Shown piece by piece: positions 1 through 8,172 of a DNA stretch of 59,735 nt. The notes beneath the pieces were generated by a model, which ran no database searches, was not told where the DNA came from, and saw only the letters and a list, made by a program, of their open reading frames with translations. The translations under genes and the position numbers were made by a program. The stretch's first letter is position 1, and each line of letters starts with the position of its first letter. Origin of the DNA: SYFY01 sp031385325 (GTDB lineage: Bacteria > Pseudomonadota > Gammaproteobacteria > Pseudomonadales > Azotimanducaceae); the NCBI GenBank assembly GCA_031385325.1, contig JANNBJ010000075.1:1-59735 (forward strand), read 5' to 3'.

Positions 1-150
1 CCGGTGGGAAGAGCGGTCCATTTTTCCCCGATTTCTCGTTGCCCCCGTGTTTCCTTTGGAAAGGCCCACTATGCGCCTCGAAATCGTGAAAAACTGTCCT
101 CGCTCTCCCACTCGGCTCGCGACGATCGCTCAAGTCCGACAGGCTCCTAG
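1..150. repeat. Dispersed intergenic repeat, copy A
   Basis: This stretch aligns with the repeat at 56685-56884. The block GCCCACTATGCGCCTC (64-79) differs at one base from 56767-56782. In both copies a T-rich block ending CGTTGC lies before it and an A-rich block lies after it. Both copies end in CAGGCTxCTAG (here 140-150). Copy A has extra bases between CGTTGC and the shared block, and its left end may lie outside the window. No protein was recognised in it. The similarity was found by eye. Confidence 0.6.
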
Positions 151-332
151 CTGGTCGGGACTGAAGGAGGATGGCCTCGCTGATCGCACGAACGAAATGG
201 TGATGAGCGTCACACCATGGTTATCGTTTACAGATTGCGCCACAAAGTCGTTAGCTACGACAAGATTCGCTGACGCCACATCTCTTAGGATGCAGCTGTC
301 GCCGATGATCGGCACCGTATGCAAAACACCGC

Positions 333-824
333 ATGAGCAACACCATCGTCAGGATCGCCCTGGTCAACATGCTACTGGCTGGCATTTTTTTCGCAGTCAT
401 CACTCTGGAATTGGGAAGTGTGACGCTCGCAGCGGTTGTACTGGGCGCTCTGGCATTGCTGATCAATGTGGTATTCCTGATGAGCCCCAAGTCAGTCCGG
501 AATCTTGTAACCAAAGTAGAAACGACGGATCAATCGATGGCGACAGGATCAGCGCCGATGGCGCATACGATCAGTGCAGCGGAAGCCGCAAAGTTGCCAC
601 TGCCGCGTAAACAGAAGGTCGAGGAGCCGCATGAAATGCCGCCCTGGTTGCGGGTCAAAGACAATATCGTCATGACCTGGGAAGGCAAACATCATGTCGC
701 GCCCATCAAAGGGGAAGATCCATTCGAAGTGGCGCAGCGGTTGCACGCGCGGCTTCGTGCTGTCGGCCAGACTGAGGCGGCCGCCAAAGCCGGTGCTGCT
801 GCCGTGGGGACCAGTCGATCCTGA
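333..824 (+). CDS. Hypothetical membrane protein
   Basis: A 163-residue protein I do not recognise. Two hydrophobic segments (about residues 5-25 and 30-50) suggest a small inner-membrane protein with a long cytoplasmic tail. The tail is rich in Ala, Pro and Lys, and its best-formed part is around residues 100-145 (PPWLRVKDNIV, then a motif rich in His and Lys). The ATG at 333 starts the hydrophobic segment directly. It is followed by convergent genes on the minus strand, so it is probably monocistronic. No function can be assigned. Confidence 0.6.
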   Translation: MSNTIVRIALVNMLLAGIFFAVITLELGSVTLAAVVLGALALLINVVFLMSPKSVRNLVTKVETTDQSMATGSAPMAHTISAAEAAKLPLPRKQKVEEPHEMPPWLRVKDNIVMTWEGKHHVAPIKGEDPFEVAQRLHARLRAVGQTEAAAKAGAAAVGTSRS

Positions 825-874
825 TCCGGATAGTCCGATCCTGAGTTGACGAAAGCAGGTTGTCAGGGACGGTG

Positions 875-3256
875 TCAGTGATCCGGAACCAGTCGAATCA
901 CCATGGCCTTTTCAGCATCAACCTGTTCGCGGCTCCACAGCAGCGGAAAATCCTGATCATCCGCCCAGCCTTGCAGCAGGTTTGCATAAAACGCTGAGCG
1001 AGGGTCGCCGGATTGGCCCGGAGCGTTGGTCATGCGTGCAGCGTTCCAATTGCCGACGTCCAGCACCATGCGCCACGAGGCGCCGGCCCTGACCTGAAAG
1101 TCGTTCCCGGAAAACGAGGTACTGTTGACGGTATTGCCCGAACCTCCGCGCTCGAGAATGGGCATGCTGAAGGTCTTCCGGTTTGCGGCGTCGAGTTGAG
1201 CCATCAAAGGGTGTGTAAACCGGATCTGGTGCAACTTCCCCCATCGCCACGTCGTTGGATCATCACCCAACTGATTGCGGGCTGAGCGCCAGGCCGCGGA
1301 CAAACTGCTACTGACAAGGTCTCTAACATTGATTGCGGGCTTCGCGCCATCCAGTACGTTGAGCACCGTGTATGGATCCAGCGGTTCCAGCAGGCGAGCA
1401 TGCTTGCCGCCGATCGCTTCGGCGATGGCTGGGGTCAGCACGTCATAAAACCAGATGGCCCAGAGCGCTCCTGCTGCCGAGTCGCGAGTCAGTACCCGAT
1501 CCCAGCCGGCCAGCATGGCCCCGGCTTCGCCGAACTGACCGATATCCGGCAGGCGGCGAAGCACTTCATCGGCCAGCAGTTCGTGGTAGTCACGCTGCAG
1601 GGCGGCAGAGTCCACTGGTGAGTGTCGGGAGTTGGCGGCCAACGACTGCCACAGCCGCTGGTACCGCCAGGGAGCGGACCACTCAAATCCGAGGCGATAT
1701 CGATCAATGTCAAAGTCATCCGGCAAGTTCATGGAATTGGCAGTGCCGGTGAAACCGCGAGCCGGATTGAACTCGGTAGGCAAGGCATCCATGTCGGCGA
1801 ATCCTTCCCACTCATGACGTCCATCACCGGGTACGGGTAGCAGCCCATCCCAGGTGTTGCGTATCGGCGTCAAACCGGCTGCCTTGTAACCGATGTTACC
1901 GTCGACATCCGCGTAGACCTGGTTTTCACTGGGTGCGCCCCATCGGTTCAGTGCAGAGGAGAACTGCCGCCAGTTACTCGCCCGCATGTATTCCACCGAG
2001 CCAAAATAGGGTGACATGCCTGGCTCAAGCCAGCCCGCGCGAACGGCCCAGATCAGTTTTTGGTCCTCTCGCACAATCGGGCCATGGCGAGTGAACCGAA
2101 GGGTTACCTGCGTGTCCGCGCCACCACGAACCTTGATGGCTTGTGTCACTTCGCGAATTGGCTCGACGTGGTCTGCATAGCGATAGCCGTTGTCCGCACG
2201 GCTGTAGAAATAGAGATCTTCCTGATCGACCGGGAAGATGGTCAGTCCAAACGCAATGCGTTCGTTGTGGCCAATGGAAATACCGGGCAGTGCCGGCTCG
2301 CCGGCACCAATGACATTCAGATCCGGCGCGATGAGATGCGCCACATATCGCAACGAAGGGACCGCGTGCGCCCGGTGTGGATCGTTGGCAAGAATTGGCC
2401 GGCCGGTGGAGGTTCTGGACGGCGCCACCACCCAGTTGTTACTGCCGGTGTCGTTCGCCACTGCCATCGCATGCGCGATTGATGCGGTCTGGTTTGCGGG
2501 TTTGAACGTGACTGGCGCGGTCGCCAGAAGATAGTCGTTCAGCACGTCGGCGGGTACCGCGCAAGGATCAAGACCCACCGGCACGGAGGTCTGCCATTGT
2601 GGTTCAAGCTTTTTCCAGTCAGCGGCCAGCTTCAAACCCCCTGCACACACCAGTTGCGCCCGTTGAACTTCCTGCACGACATTGCGCAGCAACCCATGGC
2701 TGCGGATGCGCACGACGTCTGCAGCGGACCATTTTGATGGCTGGTAGTTGAGTTGCCGGAATTCTGGTGGCAGCAAGTCGGGCTGTTGAGCGGTTTGGTC
2801 GATCCACGCGTTGATCCCGGCAACGAATGACTCGGCGATACGCTTGGCGTCGGATCCGTACGCGAGCCACTCGCGATACATGTCACCGCGATAGAGAAAC
2901 AGTCGGGCCGCGCGATCCTGTTCCAGATACGCAGGCCCAAAAACTTCAGACAACTGGCCAAGGCCGCGGCGTCGCCACAGATCGATCTGCCAGAGGCGAT
3001 CGCGGGCAGCATTGAAACCCTGGAGGAAAAAAGCATCGTAATGCGTTCCTGCATAAAGGTGCGGCACGCCATATCGATCAACGATGATCTCGGCCGGGCG
3101 TTCCAGCCCTGCGACGCTCATGGAAACCGGTGTCGGAACTACGGAGGCAGATTTATCGGCGCAGGCCGGATAGGACAGGACGGCCAGACAGGCCGCGCCA
3201 AGGAGGGCAACGGCCTGTCGGGCTTTTTCGCTGATGCACGGTCGTGCGTTACTCAA
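875..3256 (-). CDS. Penicillin acylase family protein (Ntn hydrolase)
   Basis: A 793-residue secreted amide hydrolase of the penicillin / acyl-homoserine-lactone acylase family. The N-terminus has a signal-like hydrophobic stretch (about residues 13-32). Family members are cut into two chains, and the new N-terminal Ser is the nucleophile. Here that residue is Ser272 in GSNNW, followed by the usual ANDPH motif. The length fits the periplasmic enzymes. The substrate cannot be told from sequence: penicillins, homoserine lactones and other N-acyl compounds are all possible. The start overlaps the end of nrdB by 4 bases, so it may be co-transcribed with nrdAB, although the functions look unrelated. 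Confidence 0.88.
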   Translation of the reverse strand: MSNARPCISEKARQAVALLGAACLAVLSYPACADKSASVVPTPVSMSVAGLERPAEIIVDRYGVPHLYAGTHYDAFFLQGFNAARDRLWQIDLWRRRGLGQLSEVFGPAYLEQDRAARLFLYRGDMYREWLAYGSDAKRIAESFVAGINAWIDQTAQQPDLLPPEFRQLNYQPSKWSAADVVRIRSHGLLRNVVQEVQRAQLVCAGGLKLAADWKKLEPQWQTSVPVGLDPCAVPADVLNDYLLATAPVTFKPANQTASIAHAMAVANDTGSNNWVVAPSRTSTGRPILANDPHRAHAVPSLRYVAHLIAPDLNVIGAGEPALPGISIGHNERIAFGLTIFPVDQEDLYFYSRADNGYRYADHVEPIREVTQAIKVRGGADTQVTLRFTRHGPIVREDQKLIWAVRAGWLEPGMSPYFGSVEYMRASNWRQFSSALNRWGAPSENQVYADVDGNIGYKAAGLTPIRNTWDGLLPVPGDGRHEWEGFADMDALPTEFNPARGFTGTANSMNLPDDFDIDRYRLGFEWSAPWRYQRLWQSLAANSRHSPVDSAALQRDYHELLADEVLRRLPDIGQFGEAGAMLAGWDRVLTRDSAAGALWAIWFYDVLTPAIAEAIGGKHARLLEPLDPYTVLNVLDGAKPAINVRDLVSSSLSAAWRSARNQLGDDPTTWRWGKLHQIRFTHPLMAQLDAANRKTFSMPILERGGSGNTVNSTSFSGNDFQVRAGASWRMVLDVGNWNAARMTNAPGQSGDPRSAFYANLLQGWADDQDFPLLWSREQVDAEKAMVIRLVPDH

Positions 3257-4515
3257 TCCCAGGTCAGTGCTCCGCCAGTCTGATAATCGGTGACACGGGT
3301 TTCGAAGAAGTTCTTCTCCTTCTTGAGGTCCATGATTTCTGACATCCAGGAGAAGGGGTTTTTCATGCCGGGGTACTGCTCCGGCAGCCCGATCTGAACC
3401 AGCCGGCGATTGGCGATGAACTGAAGATACTCTTCCATCATCTTCGCATTCATGCCAAGTACTCCCCGTGGCATGGTGTCACGCGCATAGTTGATCTCAA
3501 GTGCAGTGCCTTCGAGCAGCATCTGACGCGCCGACGACTGCATCTCCTGGTCCCACAGATGCGGGTTCTCCAGCTTGATCTGATTGATGACGTCGATGCC
3601 AAAATTCACGTGCATGGACTCATCACGCAGGATGTACTGAAACTGCTCTGCTGTTCCCGTCATCTTGTTACGACGGCCCATGGAGAGAATCTGGCTGAAT
3701 CCACAATAGAAGAAGATGCCTTCCAGCACGCAGTAGTAGGCAATCAGGTTCCGCAGCAGCACGCGGTCACTCTGCGGTGTGCCGGTCTTGAACGACGGAT
3801 CGGACAGATCACGGGTGTACTTGAGCGCCCAGGATGCTTTTGCCGCGACTGAAGGCACTTCGTGATACATGTTGAAGATCTCGCCTTCATCCATGCCGAG
3901 AGATTCGATGCAGTACTGATAGGCGTGCGTATGAATGGCCTCTTCAAACGCCTGGCGCAGCAGGTACTGCCGACATTCCGGATTGGTAATGTGTCGGTAC
4001 AGCGCCAGCACGAGATTGTTGGCAACCAGTGAATCGGCAGTCGAGAAAAAACCGAGGCTGCGTTTGACGATGATTCGTTCATCATCGCTAAGGCCTTCGG
4101 CCGACTTCCACAATGCGATATCCGCAGTCATGTTGATTTCTTGCGGCATCCAGTGATTTGCGCAGCCATCCAGGTACTTCTGCCACGCCCACTCGTACTT
4201 GAATGGCACGAGCTGATTGAGATCAGCCCGGCAATTGATCATCGCCTTCTGATCAACCGTTACCCGTTCGTAGCTGTGCCGAGCGGTAGCTTCGGATGCG
4301 GTCTCCGGAGCCCGCACCATAGCCAGTTCGGGCGTTGTTCTGACCGGTGGTTGTTCCACCGGCGCGGGGCGAGGTGCAGTCATGGGCGCTGCAGTACGTA
4401 GAGGCACGGCTTCAGAAATCATGATTTCTGCAGCCAGTGGCTCATGTTTCAGTACGGGGGGCAGAGCCTGCGCCTGCTTGTTATCGCCATCATCAAAATC
4501 ATCCCAACTGAGCAT
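3253..4515 (-). CDS. nrdB: Ribonucleoside-diphosphate reductase class Ia, beta subunit
   Basis: A 420-residue radical-generating subunit that houses the di-iron centre and tyrosyl radical for deoxyribonucleotide synthesis. The iron-ligand motif EEAIHTHAY is intact, with His195 and the radical tyrosine candidate Tyr199 spaced as in E. coli (His118/Tyr122), so this is a tyrosyl-radical class Ia protein. The ATG at 4515 was chosen because GGAGGGAG lies just before it. An upstream in-frame ATG at 4596 would overlap nrdA. The first roughly 75 residues are a Pro/Ala/Thr-rich extension before the conserved core. It lies 16 bases downstream of nrdA in the same operon. Confidence 0.97.
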   Translation of the reverse strand: MLSWDDFDDGDNKQAQALPPVLKHEPLAAEIMISEAVPLRTAAPMTAPRPAPVEQPPVRTTPELAMVRAPETASEATARHSYERVTVDQKAMINCRADLNQLVPFKYEWAWQKYLDGCANHWMPQEINMTADIALWKSAEGLSDDERIIVKRSLGFFSTADSLVANNLVLALYRHITNPECRQYLLRQAFEEAIHTHAYQYCIESLGMDEGEIFNMYHEVPSVAAKASWALKYTRDLSDPSFKTGTPQSDRVLLRNLIAYYCVLEGIFFYCGFSQILSMGRRNKMTGTAEQFQYILRDESMHVNFGIDVINQIKLENPHLWDQEMQSSARQMLLEGTALEINYARDTMPRGVLGMNAKMMEEYLQFIANRRLVQIGLPEQYPGMKNPFSWMSEIMDLKKEKNFFETRVTDYQTGGALTWD

Positions 4516-4531
4516 TTTTGTCTCCCTCCGC

Positions 4532-7456
4532 TTACTGGCAGGCTTCGCAATCAGGATTGTCGATGGAGCAGGCGAGTGGAACAGCTGCCGCTTCACCCAG
4601 AACAGCGGTCTCGATAGGAGCCGCTGCGGCCGAGGCGACGCTGTTCAATCGTGTTCGATCCACAGTCGACTTTTCGGCACTGGTTGCCGATAGCGCGCGC
4701 AGGTAGTACGTCGTCTTCAGGCCACGCAACCAAGCCATGCGATAGGTGATGTCCAGTTTGCGACCGTTGGCCCCGTTAATGTACAGATTCAGTGACTGCG
4801 CCTGATCGATCCACTTCTGACGACGGCTTGCCGCATCGACCAGCCAGCGAGGCTCGACTTCAAACGCAGTGGCATACAACTGTTTCAGATCCTCGGGCAC
4901 ACGTTCGATCGATTGCAGGCTGCCTTCGTAATACTTGAGGTCGTTCACCATCACCTTGTCCCACAGGTCCAGGGCTTTCAGATCACGAACCATGAAGGGA
5001 TTGACGACGGTAAATTCACCGGAGAGGTTCGATTTGACGTACAGGTTCTGGTAGGTCGGCTCGATGGATTGCGATACACCGGTGATGTTGGCGATGGTCG
5101 CGGTCGGTGCGATAGCCATCACGTTCGAGTTGCGCATCCCGTGCAGCTGCACTTTTTTGCGCAGCTTGTCCCAGTCGAGTGTGCTGTCGAAGTTCACTTC
5201 CAGATATTTTTCACCGCGCTCCTGTTTGAGGAGACGGAGCGAGTCAATCGGCAGAACACCACGACTCCACAGGGAACCGGGGAACGTCGCATAGGCACCG
5301 CGCTCCTTGGCGAGCTTGCAGGACGCGTCAATGGCGTAGTAGCTCACGGCTTCCATCGAACGATCCGAAAATTCGACCGCGGCGTCCGAGTTGTACGGCA
5401 TGCGCAATCGATACAGCGCGTCCTGGAAACCCATGATGCCAAGGCCGACCGGCCGATGACGCATATTCGATGTCTGCGCCTGTGGTACGGAGTAGTAGTT
5501 GATGTCGATGACGTTATCGAGCATGCGAACGGCTGTCTTGACGGTTTTCTTGAGTTTCTTCAGGTCGAGTTCGCCGTCAACGACATGTTGTGCCAGATTC
5601 ACCGAGCCAAGATTGCAGACGGCGATTTCCTCAGCCGATGTGTTCAGCGTGATTTCCGTGCACAGGTTGGATGAGTGCACGACGCCGACATGCTGCTGCG
5701 GCGAGCGAAGGTTGCAGGGATCCTTGAACGTGATCCACGGATGGCCGGTCTCGAACAGCATGGACAGCATTTTGCGCCACAGGTCGGCTGCCCTCACACG
5801 TTTGAAGAGCTTGAGTTCGCCGGTGCGGGTCATTTCTTCACAGGCTTCATATCGCCGTTCAAAAGCGCTGCCGAACAGATCGTGCAATTCACCGACATCG
5901 CTGGGCGAGAACAGGGTCCATTCCAGGTCTTCGCTGACCCGCTTCATGAACAGATCGGGAACCCAGTTGGCCGTGTTCATATCGTGGGTGCGCCGACGAT
6001 CGTCACCGGTGTTCTTGCGTAATTCGAGAAACTCTTCGATATCCAGATGCCAGGTCTCGAGATACGAGCAGACGGCGCCTTTGCGTTTACCACCCTGGTT
6101 GACCGCAACCGCAGTGTCATTCACTACTTTCAGAAACGGCACTACCCCCTGCGACTTGCCGTTGGTGCCCTTGATGTAGGATCCGAGTGCGCGCACCGGC
6201 GTCCAGTCGTTACCCAGGCCGCCGGCCCACTTCGACAACATGGCGTTGTCGTGAATGGCGCCATAAATACCATCTAGCGTATCCGGTACCGTGGTCAGGA
6301 AGCAGGAAGACAATTGCGGCCGAAGCGTGCCGGCGTTGAACAGTGTCGGTGTTGAACTCATGTAGTCGAAGGACGACAACAGGTTGTAGAACTCGATCGC
6401 CCGTTCGTTGGGCTGATCTTCGCGCCAGGCCAGCCCCATGCTTACGCGCATGAAAAATACCTGTGGCAGTTCGAAGCGAACTTCGTCGCTGTGCAGGAAA
6501 TAACGGTCGTACAGGGTTTGCAGGCCCAGATAACTGAATTGCAGGTCGCGCTCGGGTTTGAGTGCGCCACCAAGTTCATTGAGATCGTAAGTCGCAAGCT
6601 GTGGCGCCAGCAGTTCCAGTTCGATGCCCTTGCGTACAAAAGCGGCGAGGGCGGTCGGATAAACTTCAGCCATCTGGCTTTGGGTCGCGCTGTAGTCACC
6701 GATGGCTGCCAGCGCTCGTTGAACGCCAAGGAACGCGAGCGCTTCGGTTCGTAAATCGTCCATCAGCAGCCTGGCGGTGACGAAGGTGTAGTTCGGTTCT
6801 TCCTCGACCAGCGTGCGCGCGGTAATCAGCGTCGATGTTGCAACATCCTTGGCGGCGATCCCGTCGTACATGTTGCGCAGTGCTTCAGTGATGATCCGCT
6901 CTGGATCGACATCCCCAAGACTCTGACATGCTTCGTGCACCAGTGTGCGTAGCCGGTCCAGATCAAGGGGTGCCCGGCTGCCATCTTCGTGGGTGACGTT
7001 GATGGTGACGATTGGAACGGAGCCTTTTTGCACGATGCTCTTTTCTTCGCGCAAACGAGCACGTTCGGCGCGATACAGCACGTAAGATCGGGCGACCTTA
7101 TGCTCGCCGGACCGCATCAGAGCGAGCTCGACCTGATCCTGAATGTCTTCGATGTGCAAGGTCCCGCCACTGGGCAGGCGTCGCTTGAATGCTTCGGTGA
7201 CCTGCCTGGTCAGCGCGGCAACCAGCTCTCGAATGCGTGGCGAAGCAGCCGCGGTACCACCTTCGACGGCAAGAAAGCCCTTCGTCATGGCGACGGCGAT
7301 CTTGTCATCGGTATACGGCACTACGGTGCCGTTGCGTTTGATGATTCGCAGTTCACCGGGTGCAGTGGCAGTAATGGCCGCTGACAAGGCTGGTGCGATG
7401 GCTGGTGAATTGGTCTGATTGGTTCTGGACGTGGAAACCTGAGTGTCCGTTTGCAT
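4532..7456 (-). CDS. nrdA: Ribonucleoside-diphosphate reductase class Ia, alpha subunit
   Basis: A 974-residue catalytic subunit that reduces ribonucleoside diphosphates. Two ATP-cone-like regions occupy about residues 35-135 and 145-235, an arrangement also known in Pseudomonas NrdA. Active-site residues are visible: Cys385 in SSCFL, and Asn597, Cys599 and Glu601 in NLCTEI. The C-terminal redox pair is Cys970/Cys973 (CEAC), four residues from the end. The start has AGGGAG about 7 bases upstream. It is first in the operon with nrdB. Its control region (NrdR boxes, DnaA box) lies about 520 bases upstream at 7976-8057. Confidence 0.97.
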   Translation of the reverse strand: MQTDTQVSTSRTNQTNSPAIAPALSAAITATAPGELRIIKRNGTVVPYTDDKIAVAMTKGFLAVEGGTAAASPRIRELVAALTRQVTEAFKRRLPSGGTLHIEDIQDQVELALMRSGEHKVARSYVLYRAERARLREEKSIVQKGSVPIVTINVTHEDGSRAPLDLDRLRTLVHEACQSLGDVDPERIITEALRNMYDGIAAKDVATSTLITARTLVEEEPNYTFVTARLLMDDLRTEALAFLGVQRALAAIGDYSATQSQMAEVYPTALAAFVRKGIELELLAPQLATYDLNELGGALKPERDLQFSYLGLQTLYDRYFLHSDEVRFELPQVFFMRVSMGLAWREDQPNERAIEFYNLLSSFDYMSSTPTLFNAGTLRPQLSSCFLTTVPDTLDGIYGAIHDNAMLSKWAGGLGNDWTPVRALGSYIKGTNGKSQGVVPFLKVVNDTAVAVNQGGKRKGAVCSYLETWHLDIEEFLELRKNTGDDRRRTHDMNTANWVPDLFMKRVSEDLEWTLFSPSDVGELHDLFGSAFERRYEACEEMTRTGELKLFKRVRAADLWRKMLSMLFETGHPWITFKDPCNLRSPQQHVGVVHSSNLCTEITLNTSAEEIAVCNLGSVNLAQHVVDGELDLKKLKKTVKTAVRMLDNVIDINYYSVPQAQTSNMRHRPVGLGIMGFQDALYRLRMPYNSDAAVEFSDRSMEAVSYYAIDASCKLAKERGAYATFPGSLWSRGVLPIDSLRLLKQERGEKYLEVNFDSTLDWDKLRKKVQLHGMRNSNVMAIAPTATIANITGVSQSIEPTYQNLYVKSNLSGEFTVVNPFMVRDLKALDLWDKVMVNDLKYYEGSLQSIERVPEDLKQLYATAFEVEPRWLVDAASRRQKWIDQAQSLNLYINGANGRKLDITYRMAWLRGLKTTYYLRALSATSAEKSTVDRTRLNSVASAAAAPIETAVLGEAAAVPLACSIDNPDCEACQ

Positions 7457-7618
7457 GTGGCTCCCTGAATATGGTGTTTTGGGCGACTCGAATGCCCTTG
7501 AATTGCCTTTGATTTAATACTCTTTCCGTTCGCGCCTGGCGCTGAACTATCCCGTGCTCCGCGGCTCGCTGCTAAACGGCGGATACTCCCCTACTGATCT
7601 TCTCCCTACCTGTCTCTT

Positions 7619-7657
7619 CCCGGTGTCTCTCCCCGGTGTCTCTCCCCGGTGTCTCAG
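7619..7657. repeat. Three 13-bp tandem repeats in the nrdA leader
   Basis: The unit cccggtgtctctc occurs three times without interruption at 7619-7631, 7632-7644 and 7645-7657. The last copy differs at its final two bases. On the minus strand it is a purine-rich (GAGAGACACCGGG) run inside the long region between the nrd promoter and nrdA. Its role is unknown. It could vary in copy number or form RNA structure. Confidence 0.8.
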
Positions 7658-7671
7658 GCCGGTGCCATCCA

Positions 7672-7887
7672 TCAGCGCCATTCCCGGCAATCTTCCCTGC
7701 CGGTGAGGCTTCGCCGTATCTCCCGACTACCTTGCGCTACAGCATTGCGCAAGTGGTGTTTCGGCTTGATCGAGGCTCCAACGATGCTTGCAGATGCCGG
7801 GGTTGACCGCAGCGTGGTCAGCTCCCGCAATGTCAATTTTTCATCGAGCTTCTTACGAGCTTGCATCGAACCCGTTGATTGGCGCAT
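7672..7887 (-). CDS. Candidate small leader ORF upstream of nrdA
   Basis: A possible 71-residue, strongly basic protein that starts with an ATG at 7887 preceded by AGGGA at good spacing. It lies between the nrd promoter candidate (about 8011-8039) and nrdA, on the same strand. I recognise no family. The same frame stays open upstream through the antisense of glpK, so an open frame here is weak evidence. It could be a real small gene, a regulatory leader or chance. Confidence 0.25.
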   Translation of the reverse strand: MRQSTGSMQARKKLDEKLTLRELTTLRSTPASASIVGASIKPKHHLRNAVAQGSREIRRSLTGREDCREWR

Positions 7888-7975
7888 CCACTGTTCCCTA
7901 CCGTGACAATCGCTTTTTCCATGGAAATCTGACCTTGGGAAAAACGGTAACAAAACGGTGGGTTGGGGAGAGAAA

Positions 7976-7991
7976 ACACTACATGTAGTGT
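7976..7991. promoter_or_regulatory. NrdR box 1 (perfect palindrome)
   Basis: ACACTACATGTAGTGT is a perfect 16-base palindrome that fits the known NrdR consensus acaCwAtATaTwGtgt, with C/G at the two variable central positions. NrdR represses ribonucleotide reductase genes when dATP is plentiful and usually binds two boxes. A second box starts 31 bases away. Confidence 0.85.
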
Positions 7992-8006
7992 TTTTCAACG
8001 AGCTGA

Positions 8007-8022
8007 CCACAAGATAGTGAGG
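8007..8022. promoter_or_regulatory. NrdR box 2 (imperfect)
   Basis: CCACAAGATAGTGAGG matches 11 of 16 positions of the NrdR consensus. It starts 31 bases from box 1 (15-base gap), the helical phasing typical of tandem NrdR boxes. It overlaps the -10 element of the nrd promoter candidate, which fits repression by occlusion. Confidence 0.65.
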
Positions 8023-8039
8023 CATTGGGTGTTTTGCAA
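8011..8039 (-). promoter_or_regulatory. Candidate sigma70 promoter for nrdAB
   Basis: Read on the minus strand, TTGCAA (8039-8034), a 17-base spacer and TATCTT (8016-8011) give 4/6 matches to each hexamer. The -10 lies inside NrdR box 2. Transcription would begin near 8003 and leave a leader of about 545 bases before nrdA. A second promoter nearer nrdA cannot be excluded. Confidence 0.5.
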
Positions 8040-8048
8040 GAAGAAAGC

Positions 8049-8057
8049 TGTGGATAA
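8049..8057 (-). promoter_or_regulatory. DnaA box upstream of the nrd promoter
   Basis: TGTGGATAA on the plus strand is TTATCCACA on the minus strand, a perfect consensus DnaA box just upstream of the -35 candidate. In E. coli DnaA binds upstream of nrdAB and controls it, so this position fits the same role. A single 9-mer can also occur by chance. Confidence 0.5.
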
Positions 8058-8172
8058 CCTGTGTGATCGCAGGCGGTAAGTCTGCGCGGTGTTGGCGTGA
8101 CCTGAAACGCTGGTTGCAGCCTGTGGCAGGATGGTTGAAATTGATGTTTGTTTTGGCTTTCGGAGTTATTAG

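Noticed and set aside
47..610. 187-codon frame over the start of the window
   Set aside because: It overlaps the repeat and the membrane protein gene in another frame. Its composition is not protein-like.
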